64,000 bases of DNA from Plotosus lineatus (GCA_024760905.1 CM045737.1:11939726-12003725), one strand, 5' to 3'. Positions 1-9,779 are shown, counted from the first letter of the stretch. Numbers and translations are program-made. Notes: generated by a model not told the origin, from the letters alone.

Positions 1-497
1 TATTCATTATTTTGAAATTTGTCTCACTCCACCCTAATTTACAAGCATGGAAGAAATTACTGGGTGGAAAAACAGTGAGAAAGGAAACTGCAAGCTGGGT
101 TATAGAATATAAATTTCAGACAAATACTTCACATTGCATTGGTTTTTGCTGACAAAAAAAAAAAAAGTTATTCTTTCTCTTCCTGACCAGTCATGTATAA
201 GGCTTGGGCTGCATAACTTGTAAGGCTGGGTCCTACTTTCCGTTAATCATCTATCCGAGATTACTGTAGGTGCAAAGCAGGGGATCACATTTAAACTTTT
301 CAACATGTCCGAGTAACTAGTTGGGCTCATGTGCGCGTCTTTGAACTGCATGACAAAACAGGAGTACCTGAAATAAGCCCACACAAGCACAGGAAGAATA
401 TGCAAACTTGACACAGGAAGGCCCTTGTCTCAGTTCTTTCTCATTGTGAGCCACCAGTGCTACTGTACCACTAGACAGTACCACTCAACATCAGATT
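1..497. other. no gene or repeat recognised
   Basis: I see AT-rich sequence with a short A run near 155 and no coding, repeat or RNA signal. The short open frame starting near 425 mostly covers the SINE that follows and is not supported as a gene. Confidence 0.5.
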
Positions 498-839
498 CAT
501 TCATTAATTTACCAACCCGTTTCATCCGTCTACGCTCGTGGCAAGAGTGCACCCAACAAACTCATCTAACACTCGGTGAAGGTGGGGTACAACCTGAAGT
601 CACCAGTCCATTGCCAAGGCCAACACACACTACCTTTCACTCTCACACCCAAGAACAATTAATCTAATGTGCATGTCTTTGGACTGTGGGTGGAAAACAG
701 AGTATCCAGACAGAACCCACACAAGAATGAAAAGAACATTGAAGCACCACACAGAACCATCCTCACCAAGCCCAGGACTCAAACCCATGCCCTTCTTACT
801 GTGAGGCGAATGTGCTAACAACTACGCCACTGTGCCACC
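498..839 (-). mobile_element. V-SINE copy, minus strand
   Basis: Read on the minus strand, the head lies at 780-839 (a degenerate form of the gtagtggttagcac type, followed by a B-box-like stretch). It is followed by the conserved V-SINE middle (tgtgtgg...ttctttt...gggttctgtctgg) and a tail ending in GAAT repeats near 498-515. The tail is the same Rex3-like tail A carried by SINE-1. The copy is diverged. V-SINE (DANA/mermaid-type) membership is from family knowledge and was not searched. Confidence 0.7.
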
Positions 840-950
840 AAATATCAGAATTATGTTAAAAAAATGGACCTCATCAGAAGCTGAATGCATCATACACTGC
901 TTTCCTGTACGCCCAAGACCCAGACAGCCTATCGTGAAGCAATACATTAT

Positions 951-1310
951 CATTCATTCATTTTCTATAACCGCTTAATCCTAATTCGGGTCACGGGTCC
1001 CCCAGTGCAGCTAACAAAGGCCAGCCATGTCGCTCGCTGTCTCTGGTGTGATGGCCTGGCAAGCTGTCCAGGGTGTACTATGCCCTCGCCCTGAGTCGGC
1101 TGGGACGGGCACCAGCCTCCCCACGACCCTAATTAAGATTAAGTGGTTACAAAAAAATGAATGCATGAAAGGGTCACGCGAAGGCTGGCACTCATCCCAG
1201 CTGTCTCCAGTTGAGGGCAATGGTTCTTTTACATGAACCTCACCAAAGACAATGACAGACATGGCCGGCCTTCGATAACCCAGGCAGCAGCATTGGGGAG
1301 GGGGGATCAC
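951..1310 (-). mobile_element. SINE-1 fragments: plus-strand copy inside a minus-strand copy
   Basis: 951-1000 and about 1167-1310 are two halves of a minus-strand SINE-1. Between them, about 1001-1166 is a plus-strand SINE-1 body with tail A and an internal deletion. The sequence gggtcacg occurs on both sides of the inner copy and is a plausible target-site duplication. The inner copy starts at the C run just downstream of the tRNA-like head, like the truncated copies at 4911 and 57741. Confidence 0.65.
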
Positions 1311-1318
1311 ATCAGTCC

Positions 1319-1561
1319 ATCAGTGCATATTCTGTAACCGCTCAATCCTAATTAGAATCGCGGGGAGGCTGGCGCCCATCCCAGCCGACTCTGGATGAGG
1401 GCAGAGAACACCCTAGAAAGCTCACCAGGCCATTGCAGGGTATAAACATGCTGACGGCAATGCAGCTACTTGTGTCGAAAGTCAGCAATGGTTCTTTTAC
1501 ATGAATCTCTCACCAGAGACAGTGAGAGACATGGCCGGCCTTAGATAAAGCAGTTATCTGC

Positions 1562-1597
<36 letters not shown>

Positions 1598-1698
1598 GGG
1601 GGGGGGGGCAGTGACAGCCTTGTGGTGAGTGGGGCTTGAACCCCCAACCTTAAAATCCTTAAAATCAGTGATCCAGCACTTTCACCAGCAGGCCACGA
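1319..1698 (-). mobile_element. SINE-1, tail A, minus strand, with expanded GT/G tract
   Basis: The tail (ctgtaaccgctcaatcctaa) lies at 1329-1350 and the tRNA-like head ends near 1696. The C-rich linker after the head, which is polyC in other copies, has turned into a (TG)n plus G tract at 1564-1607. The box B region near 1635-1650 is still visible (gcttgaaccccc on the plus strand). Confidence 0.75.
1564..1607. repeat. (TG)n followed by a G run
   Basis: About fifteen TG units run into fourteen G, inside the SINE-1 copy at 1319-1698. It probably grew from the SINE's poly-C linker. Confidence 0.95.
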
Positions 1699-1778
1699 TA
1701 TGATGTGAAATTCCATTGGCTAATTGTGGCTCTCGCTTCATACACTTAACACAATATTAAACCTCTCTCACTCTATAG

Positions 1779-2356
1779 CAGTGGTTCCTAACCTGGGTTC
1801 GATCGAACCCTAGGGGTTCGGTGAGTCAGTCTCAGGGGTTCGGCGGAGCCTCTGCCACGGAGGTCAAGACACACCCGACTCATAATGTCAATTAGTGATG
1901 ACACACCCCGCTTGGCCATCACTGGCTGCAGATGATCACATTACATTGCTTGGCCAATCAGTGCCACGGGGAATTTAGCGCGCTCAGTAGTCAATGTTTG
2001 AAGTCGTGAGATTTTTTTCAGAATATTTTAATCCATACTAACCATGTCGAGCAAAAAAAGAAAGTCATCGGACAAATATGTACAACATGGAGTCACATGC
2101 ATCACGGAACATGATGGGACTCAGCGTCCTATCTGAATGATTTGCAATGCCAAGTTGAGCAACTCTAGTCTCGCACCGGCAAAACTAAAGGAACACTTCG
2201 TGAAACTGCATGGAGATGGGAATACAAGAACACAACAGTACCTGTGTCTTGAATTTGTAAAAAATCATATTTTTATTTTTCACTGATGAAGGGTTCGGTG
2301 AATGTGCCTATGAAACTGGTGGGGTTCGGTACCTCCAACAAGGTTAAGAACCACTG
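1779..2356 (+). mobile_element. hAT-type internally deleted DNA transposon with 8-bp TSD
   Basis: The element is 578 bp. It starts CAGTGGTTCCTAACCT and ends with the inverted form (AGGTTAAGAACCACTG), a terminal inverted repeat of about 16 bp with one mismatch. The octamer CTCTATAG lies directly on both sides (1771-1778 and 2357-2364), and 8-bp duplications are diagnostic of the hAT superfamily. Both subterminal regions carry repeated ggggttcgg/gggttcggtg motifs, as expected for transposase-binding repeats. The interior keeps a piece of a zinc-finger transposase exon, listed separately. Confidence 0.92.
2044..2230 (+). pseudogene. remnant of a BED-type zinc-finger hAT transposase N-terminus
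   Basis: An ATG at 2044 opens MSSKKRKSSDKYVQHG..., a lysine-rich start. At 2134-2136 the frame hits TGA. Beyond the stop the same frame continues with C-x-x-C (ICNAK context) and a later H-x4-H (EHFVKLHG), the spacing of a BED zinc finger as in ZBED/SCAND3-like hAT transposases. The catalytic domain is absent, so this is a non-autonomous deletion product that kept its DNA-binding exon. The finger identification is by motif and was not searched. Confidence 0.7.
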
Positions 2357-2364
2357 CTCTATAG

Positions 2365-2936
2365 CTAGGCTATCTAGTTAGCATTTAGCATATCATGACC
2401 AATTTCCCAAGCATATGAAAGAGGTGGAGAGACTGTGTGTTTACATGTGTGGGTATGTGCTGGGGATAGGGTTCGATTTTAAATAATTTCCATTGTCTCT
2501 GTATGAAGGAATGCAGATACACTGAGCTACTATATACCTAGTTGCGGTCTATAAATCTTCTGTAGACTCAAAGCAGGCTTCATTTTAGCCATTCTCTCTC
2601 TCTCTCTATCTCTCTCGTGTCTGTAGCTATGTGTAAGCACCATGTGACAGGAGGCTATTATTAAAAGGGCAAGATGATCAGTGGCCTAAGGCTATAAAGC
2701 ATAGAGCAATTCATAATCAATCTTGATCTTTCAGAGGACACGGGAGATGATGTGCTGCCTTGGGGACTATGTGATGTGTATTAAGTGTTTTAATGCGTTT
2801 TGAGACTTCATGTGCTCAGTATGAATTTCTTTCAGTACGTGGGGTTGTGAATCAGTACAAATCTTATTTACAATGACCGTTTGGTTTTTTTTAGAGATAG
2901 AATTAGCTGAGTCTTCTACAAAATATTATCGTAAAT
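2365..2936. other. unassigned sequence
   Basis: Apart from a short CT-rich run at 2593-2615 I see no feature. Short open frames here have no recognisable domain. Confidence 0.4.
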
Positions 2937-3303
2937 CAGTGGTGGCCTGGTGGTAAAGATGATGGATCACTCATCCTAGGGTTGGGGGTTTGAGTCCCAG
3001 TCTCCACAAGGTGTTGTCACTGTCCACCCAGTGCAGCTAACTGGGTTATCAAAGGCCGGCCACGTCTCTCACTGTCTATGGTGAGAGGTTCACGTAAAAG
3101 AACTATTGTTGACCTTCGTAAAGAGTAGCTGCATAGCCGTCAGCGTGTTTCCACCTCTTGCTAAAGGGTTGTGTCAGGAAGGGCATCCGACGTAAAAACC
3201 TATTCCAAATCGAATATGCGAATCATTAGTGTGACTTCGATGAAGATGGAGGCAGATGATTCGCTGTAGTGACCCCTGAAAGGGACCAGCGGAAAGGAAA
3301 AGC
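2937..3303 (+). mobile_element. SINE-1, tail B
   Basis: The head at 2937-3000 carries an A-box-like TGGCCTGGTGG and a B-box-like stretch (GGTTTGAGTCC). The SINE-1 body follows (ccagtgcagctaactgggtt...), then tail B: gggcatccgacgtaaaaacc and finally a GA-rich end (ggaaaggaaaagcag). Tail B resembles both ends of the RTE LINE-B; see findings. Confidence 0.85.
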
Positions 3304-3335
3304 AGAGTGAAGCTTAGATTTGGCGTTGTACAGTC

Positions 3336-3552
3336 TGAGGGAACACCAGGCGTAGTGGTTAGACATGTCAACTCAGAGTGAGCAGATTCTAGGTTCAAGT
3401 CACTAAATGTGTGTGTGTGTGTGTGTGGTGGCCCTGTCATGGATTAGTGAACAGTTCAGGATGTAACACACCTTTCGCCAAGAGTCGGCAGAGATGGGTT
3501 CCAGACTCCTAGTGGCCCTAAATACTATAAAGCAGTTCAGAAGATAAAGTAA
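3336..3552 (+). mobile_element. diverged V-SINE-like copy with a GT repeat
   Basis: The sequence ggcgtagtggttagacatgt starts a tRNA-like head with a B-box-like ggttcaagtca. A (GT)n tract (3409-3427) interrupts it, and a tail resembling tail A (agtcggcagagatgggttcc) follows. It is old and heavily mutated. Confidence 0.5.
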
Positions 3553-4246
3553 CATGTAATATACGTATAACTGGATGAGGGAGCGAGAAGAACGAGATTA
3601 TCTGAAAACCTTTTGTTTAACCACAGATTCCCATTTATTTACACACCATTTATTTTCAAAGTAAACTGTTTATTCATAACTCAGCAAAGTCATCTCTCAC
3701 ACACATTATAGAAAAGTTCGACAAACACACAAAAATTGAATGCCAAAAATAATGGGCTACCTCAGGGTCAATTAGTATTCATTAGTCACAAATGGAAGCG
3801 TGGCACAGCTGTAATTGCAATTACACCAGATTATTTAGTCAATTATGGATGGTTAGTATGAGGGTCGAATAGAAAATACACAGTACCGCCTCCAAACATT
3901 CCTGTTCATAACGCTTCGGTGGCAATGACACAGCGGATGCTAATTCGACTCATCAGGTTAAAATGAGATGAAATGAATTTTGGCCTTCAAGATCAACAAA
4001 TCTTGTTATTAAATATCCTATACAACAAGGAGATAGATGGACATGAAGGATCAATGAGGGAAAGTCTTGTGATATATGACTGGGTATAAAGTTTCTTCCA
4101 TACCGTGTGAAATCTCTTTTGAAACTTTCAAAAGTAGTATTAGTTTATTTTATTGACAGCATCATAGCGTTAACAATTACTGACCCAAACACTATCATTA
4201 AAACCTCACACAGGAAACATCTATTAGAAGAATGGTGTTCATCCCG
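3553..4246. other. unassigned AT-rich sequence
   Basis: No repeat family, coding domain or RNA gene was recognised in this 0.7-kb stretch. Confidence 0.4.
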
Positions 4247-4571
4247 GGCAATGGTGGCCTGGTGGTAAGGTGTTGGATCACTGGTTCATGTCCCACTCTC
4301 AGTGGATGTCACTGTCCCCCAGTGCAGCTCACTGGTTTATCAAAGGCAAGCCATGTCTCTCATTGTCTATGGGGTGAGGTTCATGTAAAAGAACCATTGC
4401 TGACTTTCGACAAGAGTAGCTGTATAGCCGTCAGCGTGTTTCTGCCACGCAATGGCCTGGCGAGTTGTCCGGGGTGTACTCTGCCGTCACCCAGAGTTGA
4501 CTGAGATGGCTGCCAACCTCCTCGTGACCCTAATTAGGAAGCGTTTCAGTAAATGAATGAATGAATGAATG
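4247..4571 (+). mobile_element. SINE-1, tail A
   Basis: Head, body and tail A are all present. The tail ends cctaattaggaagcgtttcag and then (GAAT)n at 4553-4571. The B-box region is diverged (gttcatgtccc). Confidence 0.85.
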
Positions 4572-4714
4572 GTAATCCTCTGGTGAATGCAGAGAGTTCT
4601 GAAATCTGTCAGAAGACATAGAGCCTTTAATAAGGCATTTATTACCTCCATTAATGCGGTTATGTTTTCAGTGCCATGGGCTTCAATGCTTATTTGTGAT
4701 AGGTAGGTGATTGC

Positions 4715-4860
4715 CCAAAGAATTCATTTATTCACTTTCTGAACCACTCAGTCCTAAATAGGGTCACGGGTAGGCTGGTTTCCATCTCAGCTGACTCTGG
4801 GCAAGGGTGGGGTACACTCTGGACAGCTCACCAGACCATCGCAGAGCCAACATTCCAACA
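4715..4860 (-). mobile_element. SINE tail-A fragment, minus strand
   Basis: On the minus strand only the tail-A end and part of the body remain (gaaccactcagtcctaa... up to cgcagagccaacattcc). The adjoining 'ccaacattcc' suggests it belonged to a V-SINE rather than SINE-1. Confidence 0.6.
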
Positions 4861-4910
4861 ACCATCACAAAAGAATGTTCTCATTAAAATTTGGTATAAA
4901 TCCATGGTCT

Positions 4911-5168
4911 GTCTGTCTTCCTTTCGGCTTTTTCCCTTTTACTCGGGAGTCGCCACAGCGAATCATCTGATTCGCACATTTTGATTTTGGCAGAGGTTTT
5001 TACGTCGGATGCCCTTCCTGTCACAACCCTTTAGCAAGGGACAGAAACACGCTGACGACTTTGCAGCCTACTCTTTACGAAAGTCAGCAATGGTTCTTTT
5101 ACATGCCTCTCACCATAGACAGTGAGAGACATGGCCCGCCTTTGATAACCCAGTTAGCTGCACTGGGG
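4911..5168 (-). mobile_element. SINE-1, tail B, 5'-truncated, with 18-bp TSD
   Basis: The 258-bp insertion is flanked by the perfect direct repeat GGTATAAATCCATGGTCT (4893-4910 and 5169-5186). Read on the minus strand it begins at the C run before cagtgcagctaactggg, so it lacks the tRNA head, and it ends in tail B with a GA-rich tail (gaaaggaagacagac). This is clean evidence of target-primed retrotransposition. Confidence 0.93.
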
Positions 5169-5186
5169 GGTATAAATCCATGGTCT

Positions 5187-5354
5187 AATGATATAAAATA
5201 AGATTCCATAACAATGGCTCATACAGGCAAGGTTTCTGTCTATGCAAATGAAGTGACATAAAATCACTGCACTTCCTACTGTCAATGTAGCAATCTGCGA
5301 GCCTCCTTCAGAATGTGGCTGCCAAGTTATATCAAGGATACAACAACACTAACT

Positions 5355-5393
<39 letters not shown>

Positions 5394-5845
5394 GGTTGGC
5401 CTCCCACCCTGTTATCTCAGACCTGTCATTAAGGAAGGCTTTGCTTTGCTAGCATTCATTAGCATTCCTGCAGTAGCCCCACTGCCGCTACTGCGCTGGT
5501 TGTAAAGGAAAGTTCAGCTTATGGTGTAATTAGAGTTTGCATGTTTGCTTAGAGACTGTCTACTGACAGATATATAGATTTATTGCTTTCTTAGGAAACA
5601 AGTTAGCTTAGCACTGTAAGTATTAAACTCACTCTATGGGCATTGTATCTGTACAGATGTGTTTGACAATGAACCAACACTGAGATGATATTGACTCACA
5701 CAGTCTTACTGTCAAGGTCATCAGGTTTTAAGAAGCTTTTTTTTTTCTTTTTTTTACAGAAAGCTTGGAGTATTGGCAGAAGAAAGACATCTCAGTATGC
5801 TTTTGATTGATTACATTGAATAAACAAAGCTGGCTTAAAGCCATG

Positions 5846-5846
<1 letters not shown>
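5187..5846. other. unassigned sequence with a (CT)n tract
   Basis: Unique-looking sequence. (CT)n lies at 5357-5389 and T runs near 5740. No gene was recognised. Confidence 0.45.
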
Positions 5847-5847
<1 letters not shown>

Positions 5848-5891
<44 letters not shown>

Positions 5892-5893
5892 CA
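5848..5893. repeat. (TG)n microsatellite
   Basis: About 18 TG units followed by an interrupted gtatgtgta stretch. Confidence 0.95.
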
Positions 5894-5919
5894 TATATAC
5901 ACACTACAGGTCAGAGGTA

Positions 5920-6264
5920 GGGGGCTGTGGTGGCCTGGTTGTAAAGGTGAGGGATCACTGATCCAAAGGTTAGAGGTTCAAGTCCCACTCTCCACGGGTT
6001 GTCACTGTCCCCCAGTGCAGCTAACCAGGTTACCAAAGGCTGGCCATGTCTCTCACTGTTTATGGTGTGAGGCTGTAAAAGAACCATTGCTGACTTTCAG
6101 CAAAAGTAGATGCATAGCCGTCAGTGTGTTTCTGCGATGGCCTGGCAAGCTGTCCAGGGTGTACTCTGCCCTCACCCCGAGTAGGCTGAGATGGGCACCG
6201 ACCTCAACGCTACTCTAAATAGGGTTAAGTAGTTCAGAAAATGAATGAATGAATGAATGAATAA
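5920..6264 (+). mobile_element. SINE-1, tail A
   Basis: Head (gtggcctggttgtaaaggtg, ggttcaagtccc), body and tail A ending in five or six GAAT units at 6240-6264. Small internal deletions are present. Confidence 0.88.
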
Positions 6265-6516
6265 ACATCATTGGTATGAATGTCAGAACAACATCAGCAT
6301 TGCTTTCAAGACACTAGCATCAGGTGACCTGATGGCTAAGATGCTTTTGCTAGCTGTGCCACATTTGTGACACTCCAGCAAAAAAAAAAAAGAAAAGACC
6401 CTTAATTTTCCCTCCCAGTGCTGTTCCTTTAAATATTTCCCTGATGTAAAATCAAACCAATTAACATGAATGTCAACAAGCACATGGCCAGGAACGTCTT
6501 TAAATTTATGAAGTTA

Positions 6517-6876
6517 GGGGCAGTGGTGGTCTAGCGGTACAGGGTGCTGGATCGCTGATCCAAAGGTTGGGGGTTCAAGTCCCACTCGCCACAAGGTTGT
6601 CACTGTCCCCCCAGTGCAGCTAACTGGGTTATCAAAGGCGGGCCATGTCTCTCACTGTCTATGGTGAGAGACATGTAAAAGAACCATTGCTGACTTTCGT
6701 AAAGAGTAGCTGCAAAGCCGTCAGCGTGTTTCTGTCCCTTGCTAAAAAGGGTTGTGACAGGAAGAGCATCCGACGTAAAAACCTCTGCCAAAATCAACCG
6801 TGCGAATCAGATGATTCGCTGTGGCGACTCCCGAGTAAAAGGGAAAAAGCCGAAAGGAAGACAGACAGACAGACAG
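6517..6876 (+). mobile_element. SINE-1, tail B, full length
   Basis: This is one of the best-preserved copies. The A box is TGGTCTAGCGG at 6526-6536 and the B box GGTTCAAGTCC is at about 6571-6581. The body, the tail-B segment gagcatccgacgtaaaaacc and the RTE-like end gtggcgactcccgag...agccgaaagg follow, finishing in (GACA)n. A second copy sits directly at its 3' end. Confidence 0.92.
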
Positions 6877-6890
6877 TGTGCAGGAGAATC

Positions 6891-7230
6891 GGGGCAGTGG
6901 TGGTCGAGTGGATAGGGCGCTGGATCGCTGATCCTAAGGTTGGGATTTCGAGTCACTACAGGGTTGTCACTGTCCCCCCAGTGCAGCTAACTGGGTTATC
7001 AAAAGCGGGCCATGTCTCTCACTGTCTATGGTAACCGGCATGTAAAAGTACCATTGCTGACTTCCGTAAAGGGTTGGCTGCAAAGCATTCAGCGTGTTTC
7101 TGTCCCTTGCTAAAAGGGTTGTGACAGGAAGGGCACCCAACGTAAAAACCCATGCCAAATCAAATGTGCGAGTCAAATGATTCGCTGTGGTGACTCTCAA
7201 CAACGGGGAAAAAGCACAAAGAAAAGAAGA
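6891..7230 (+). mobile_element. SINE-1, tail B, inserted at the tail of the previous copy
   Basis: The copy is flanked by 15-bp repeats with one mismatch: gtgtgcaggagaatc (6876-6890) and gtgtgcaggacaatc (7231-7245). It has a full head (TGGTCGAGTGG A box), body and tail B ending aaagcacaaagaaaagaaga. Confidence 0.92.
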
Positions 7231-7245
7231 GTGTGCAGGACAATC

Positions 7246-7420
7246 GTGTGAAAAGTACTCGTCATCACTTTCTGATGAGTCCATATCTAGCTCATTGCTC
7301 CATTCATTCAGAGCATCCCATAATTTTGCTGTAGCAGTTTCTAATTGTTCATCTTGTTGGACTTTACCAAGAGAACACAGCAAAATATTTACCTGTTTTT
7401 CAAAGCCCAGCTTTAAAGTT
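7246..7420 (-). other. unassigned segment with a coding-like open frame
   Basis: On the minus strand an uninterrupted frame reads ...KLWDALNEWSNELDMDSSES... with a strongly acidic end (DSSESDDEYF). It lies between LINE-C's 3' end and the SINE pair. I do not recognise it. It could be an old transposase piece, another repeat, or chance. Confidence 0.3.
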
Positions 7421-7934
7421 GTTCGTCCTTCGAGTTCAAAGATGACCATGACTTCATATCAGATCTGTGATACTTGGCTGTGGGTCCAGAAATGGCTAAT
7501 AAGGCCAATCCAAGCCTGAAATGTTCACCCATACACAGGACATTTGTGGGTGGGTGCTGCAATGGAAGTGAGGGCAGCTTGAGCTTTGTGTGCTGCGCGT
7601 TTCTGCTGTACCTCAGCAGTTCGTCGCTCCTCTGCTGCACGGGCACCTGTGAAGACTTTGCTTTGCCAAGCCGAGTGGTTGGTATCAAGCTGGTCCTAAG
7701 TGCTGACATTGATGTTTATGTCCTTGAGGAATGCTTTAAAGCCATTTTTGATGCGTTTCTTTTGTCCCCCAACTGAACGCTTGCCTTCACAAAGCTCTCT
7801 ATACAATAACTGTTTTGGCAGTCTAATGTCCGTCATTCTGAGAACATGGCCTGCCCATCCGACCTGCACTATCTGAAGGAGGGTGTGGATGCTGGGAATG
7901 TAGGCTTGTTCCAGGACTTCCATATCAGGAATTT
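7421..7934 (-). pseudogene. LINE-C copy 1: C-terminal part of the ORF and 3' end
   Basis: On the minus strand the frame contains IPDMEVLEQAYIPSIHTLL, GWAGHVLRM and GGQKKRIKNGFKAF, the conserved region after the reverse transcriptase in a common APE-type LINE of fish and invertebrates (often mis-annotated as craniofacial development protein 2-like). The 3' end is near 7421 (gaactcgaaggacgaac). The region joins the RT part only after several insertions up to 8784. Confidence 0.75.
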
Positions 7935-8154
7935 TTTTCTGAGGGGCGCACAAACCAGTGTTCTTTCTCACTCTGGTCCCAAGCCCGGAAAAATGCAGAG
8001 GATTGTGTCAGGAAGGGAATCCGATGTAAAACCTGTGCCAAATCTACCATACAGAACATAAATATAACTTCCAAACTGGATTGCTCGAGGCCCGGGTCAA
8101 CAACAACCGACTTCAGTGCTGTTAACCAACAGAGTGCTGGTGGAAACTGGGCTA
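7935..8154 (+). mobile_element. 5' end fragment of an RTE (LINE-B type)
   Basis: The plus strand has gcacaaaccagtgttctttc, tcccaagcccggaaaaatgc, ggaagggaatccgatgtaaa and a run to gctgttaaccaac. The same order occurs at the 5' end of LINE-B copy 1 (minus strand, 18660-18786). The fragment stops where a Tigger-A end begins. Confidence 0.7.
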
Positions 8155-8520
8155 CAGTCAGTCCTCTACTTAAGAAATTAATCCATTCCAGCACCTTTTT
8201 CGTAACCTGGAATTTCCGTAAGTAGAGGGGCATTGTACATGTAAAACGCGTGATTCGTTCCAAGGCTCCCAATACTACCCCATAAACCCTTTAAAAATGA
8301 TAAAAGTACCCCGATTTTGTATGAAATATGTATGAAATATGTGTTAAAAGTAAAAGAAAATTATTTATTAAACCATTTAAACATTTTAGTAAGATAATAA
8401 ACTATTTTATTAACATATTTTATATTATATAATAATATAATGTATAATATTAAACCATTATTAAACATTTTTTCTTAACCGATTTTTTTATTAACCAAAC
8501 CAAACAATATTAAACATTAT
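8155..8520 (-). mobile_element. Tigger-A end fragment
   Basis: CAGTCAGTCCTCTACTTAAG begins a terminal repeat like the Tigger-A ends at 15442 and 53329. The sequence that follows (acatgtaaaacgcgtgattcgttccaaggc, ccgattttgtatgaaatatg) is the reverse complement of 19130-19240. An AT-rich interior continues to about 8520. The other terminal repeat is missing. Confidence 0.7.
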
Positions 8521-8783
8521 AAACATTTGTGACGCGCTCCGCCAAGTGTGGGAGGCGTTGCGGCTGACACCGGGGCTTTTGGGATGGAACGCGGCTTGTC
8601 TGGACTTGCGATCTGTCAAGCAGGCAAGTGTGTTTTGAACACTTGTTTATTAATCAACATTCACTCATTTGCTTGAGGGATTGGCGGTCCGGATGTGCCG
8701 CGCCCCGTCCTGGGGACTCCGGTGTCACACTTGGCAGAGTGTGCTATATTTGTGGCGCGCTCCATGGCGCGCTCCGCCGCAGC
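8521..8783. other. GC-rich unassigned insert
   Basis: GC-rich sequence unlike its neighbours. It holds an imperfect inverted repeat: gccaagtgtg...gacaccgg near 8541-8574 against ccggtgtcacacttggc near 8719-8735. It replaces about 55 codons of LINE-C. Confidence 0.4.
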
Positions 8784-9779
8784 CATTCTCACGGAGTCTT
8801 CCAAAGGTAGAACTTACCTTGCCAATTCTGTTGTTGACTTCTGCATCGATATTCACCGCTCTTGAGAGTGTGCTACCCAGATAGGTAAAGCTGTCAACAG
8901 CTTGGAGTTCCTGTCCCTTCACTGTGATGTGTGTTCCTGTCCCTTCATTGTGGTAGGGCTGTCCTGCCACAGGCTGGTACATTACTTCAGTCTTTTTGGT
9001 GCTTATGGCGAGGCCAAAGTTGTCACAGGCTCTTGAGAAGCAGTCCATTTCGTGCTGCATCTTCTGCTTTGTGCCACTGTTGATGGCACAGTTGTCAGCA
9101 AACAATAAGTCTTTGATGACCGTCTCCTTCACCTGAGCAACAGCCTGCAAGCACCTGAGGTTGAACAGTCCACTGTCAGTTCTGTACCTGATATGCATCT
9201 CATCCTGGCAATTACGGAAAGTGTCTGTCAACATGGCTGAAAAGGCCATGCTGAATAGCATCGGGAAAGGAGCACAGACTTGTTTCACCCCGTTTGTCAC
9301 TGGGAAAGCCTCTGACTCATCTCCATCATCCAATACTTTCACCATCATGCAGTCATGGAACTGCCGGACGATCATGATGAGCTTGCTTGGGCAGCCAAAC
9401 TTCTCCCATTATTTTCCATAAGCCAAACATTTTCCAAAAGTTGACTGTGTTGAAAGCTTTTGTCAGATTGACAAAGGTCATGAAGAGGTCGCTGTGCTGC
9501 TCTTGGCATTTTTCCTGGAGTTGCCATGCAGAAAATATCATGATAACTGTTCCACGTTCAGCATGAAAGCCACACTGACTTTCTGGGAGGAGACCCTGCT
9601 CAAGATGCTGGAGGAGATGGTTGAGCAAGAACAGACCAGGATCTTTCCAGCTGTGGACAAGAGAGAGATCCCTCGATGATTGTTGCAGGACTGGCGGTTA
9701 CATTTTCTTTTGTAGATGTGAACCATGGTGGCATCTTTCAGCTGTTCTGGGACCTTCCCTTCACTCCATATATATTTCA
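8784..9779 (-). pseudogene. LINE-C copy 1: reverse transcriptase region
   Basis: On the minus strand the RT motifs appear in order across two broken frames: SCNNHRGISLLSTAGKIL, SQCGFHAERGT, FVNLTKAFNTV (motif A), EAFPVTNGVKQ, LLFADNCAI (motif C), STKKTEVMY and SFTYLGSTLSRAV. Motif A has N at the first catalytic Asp position (FVNL). Motif C has FADN rather than the usual two adjacent Asp. Both are consistent with G-to-A changes. Several frameshifts separate the pieces. The upstream part is at 13244-14640, beyond the Rex1 insertion. Confidence 0.85.
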
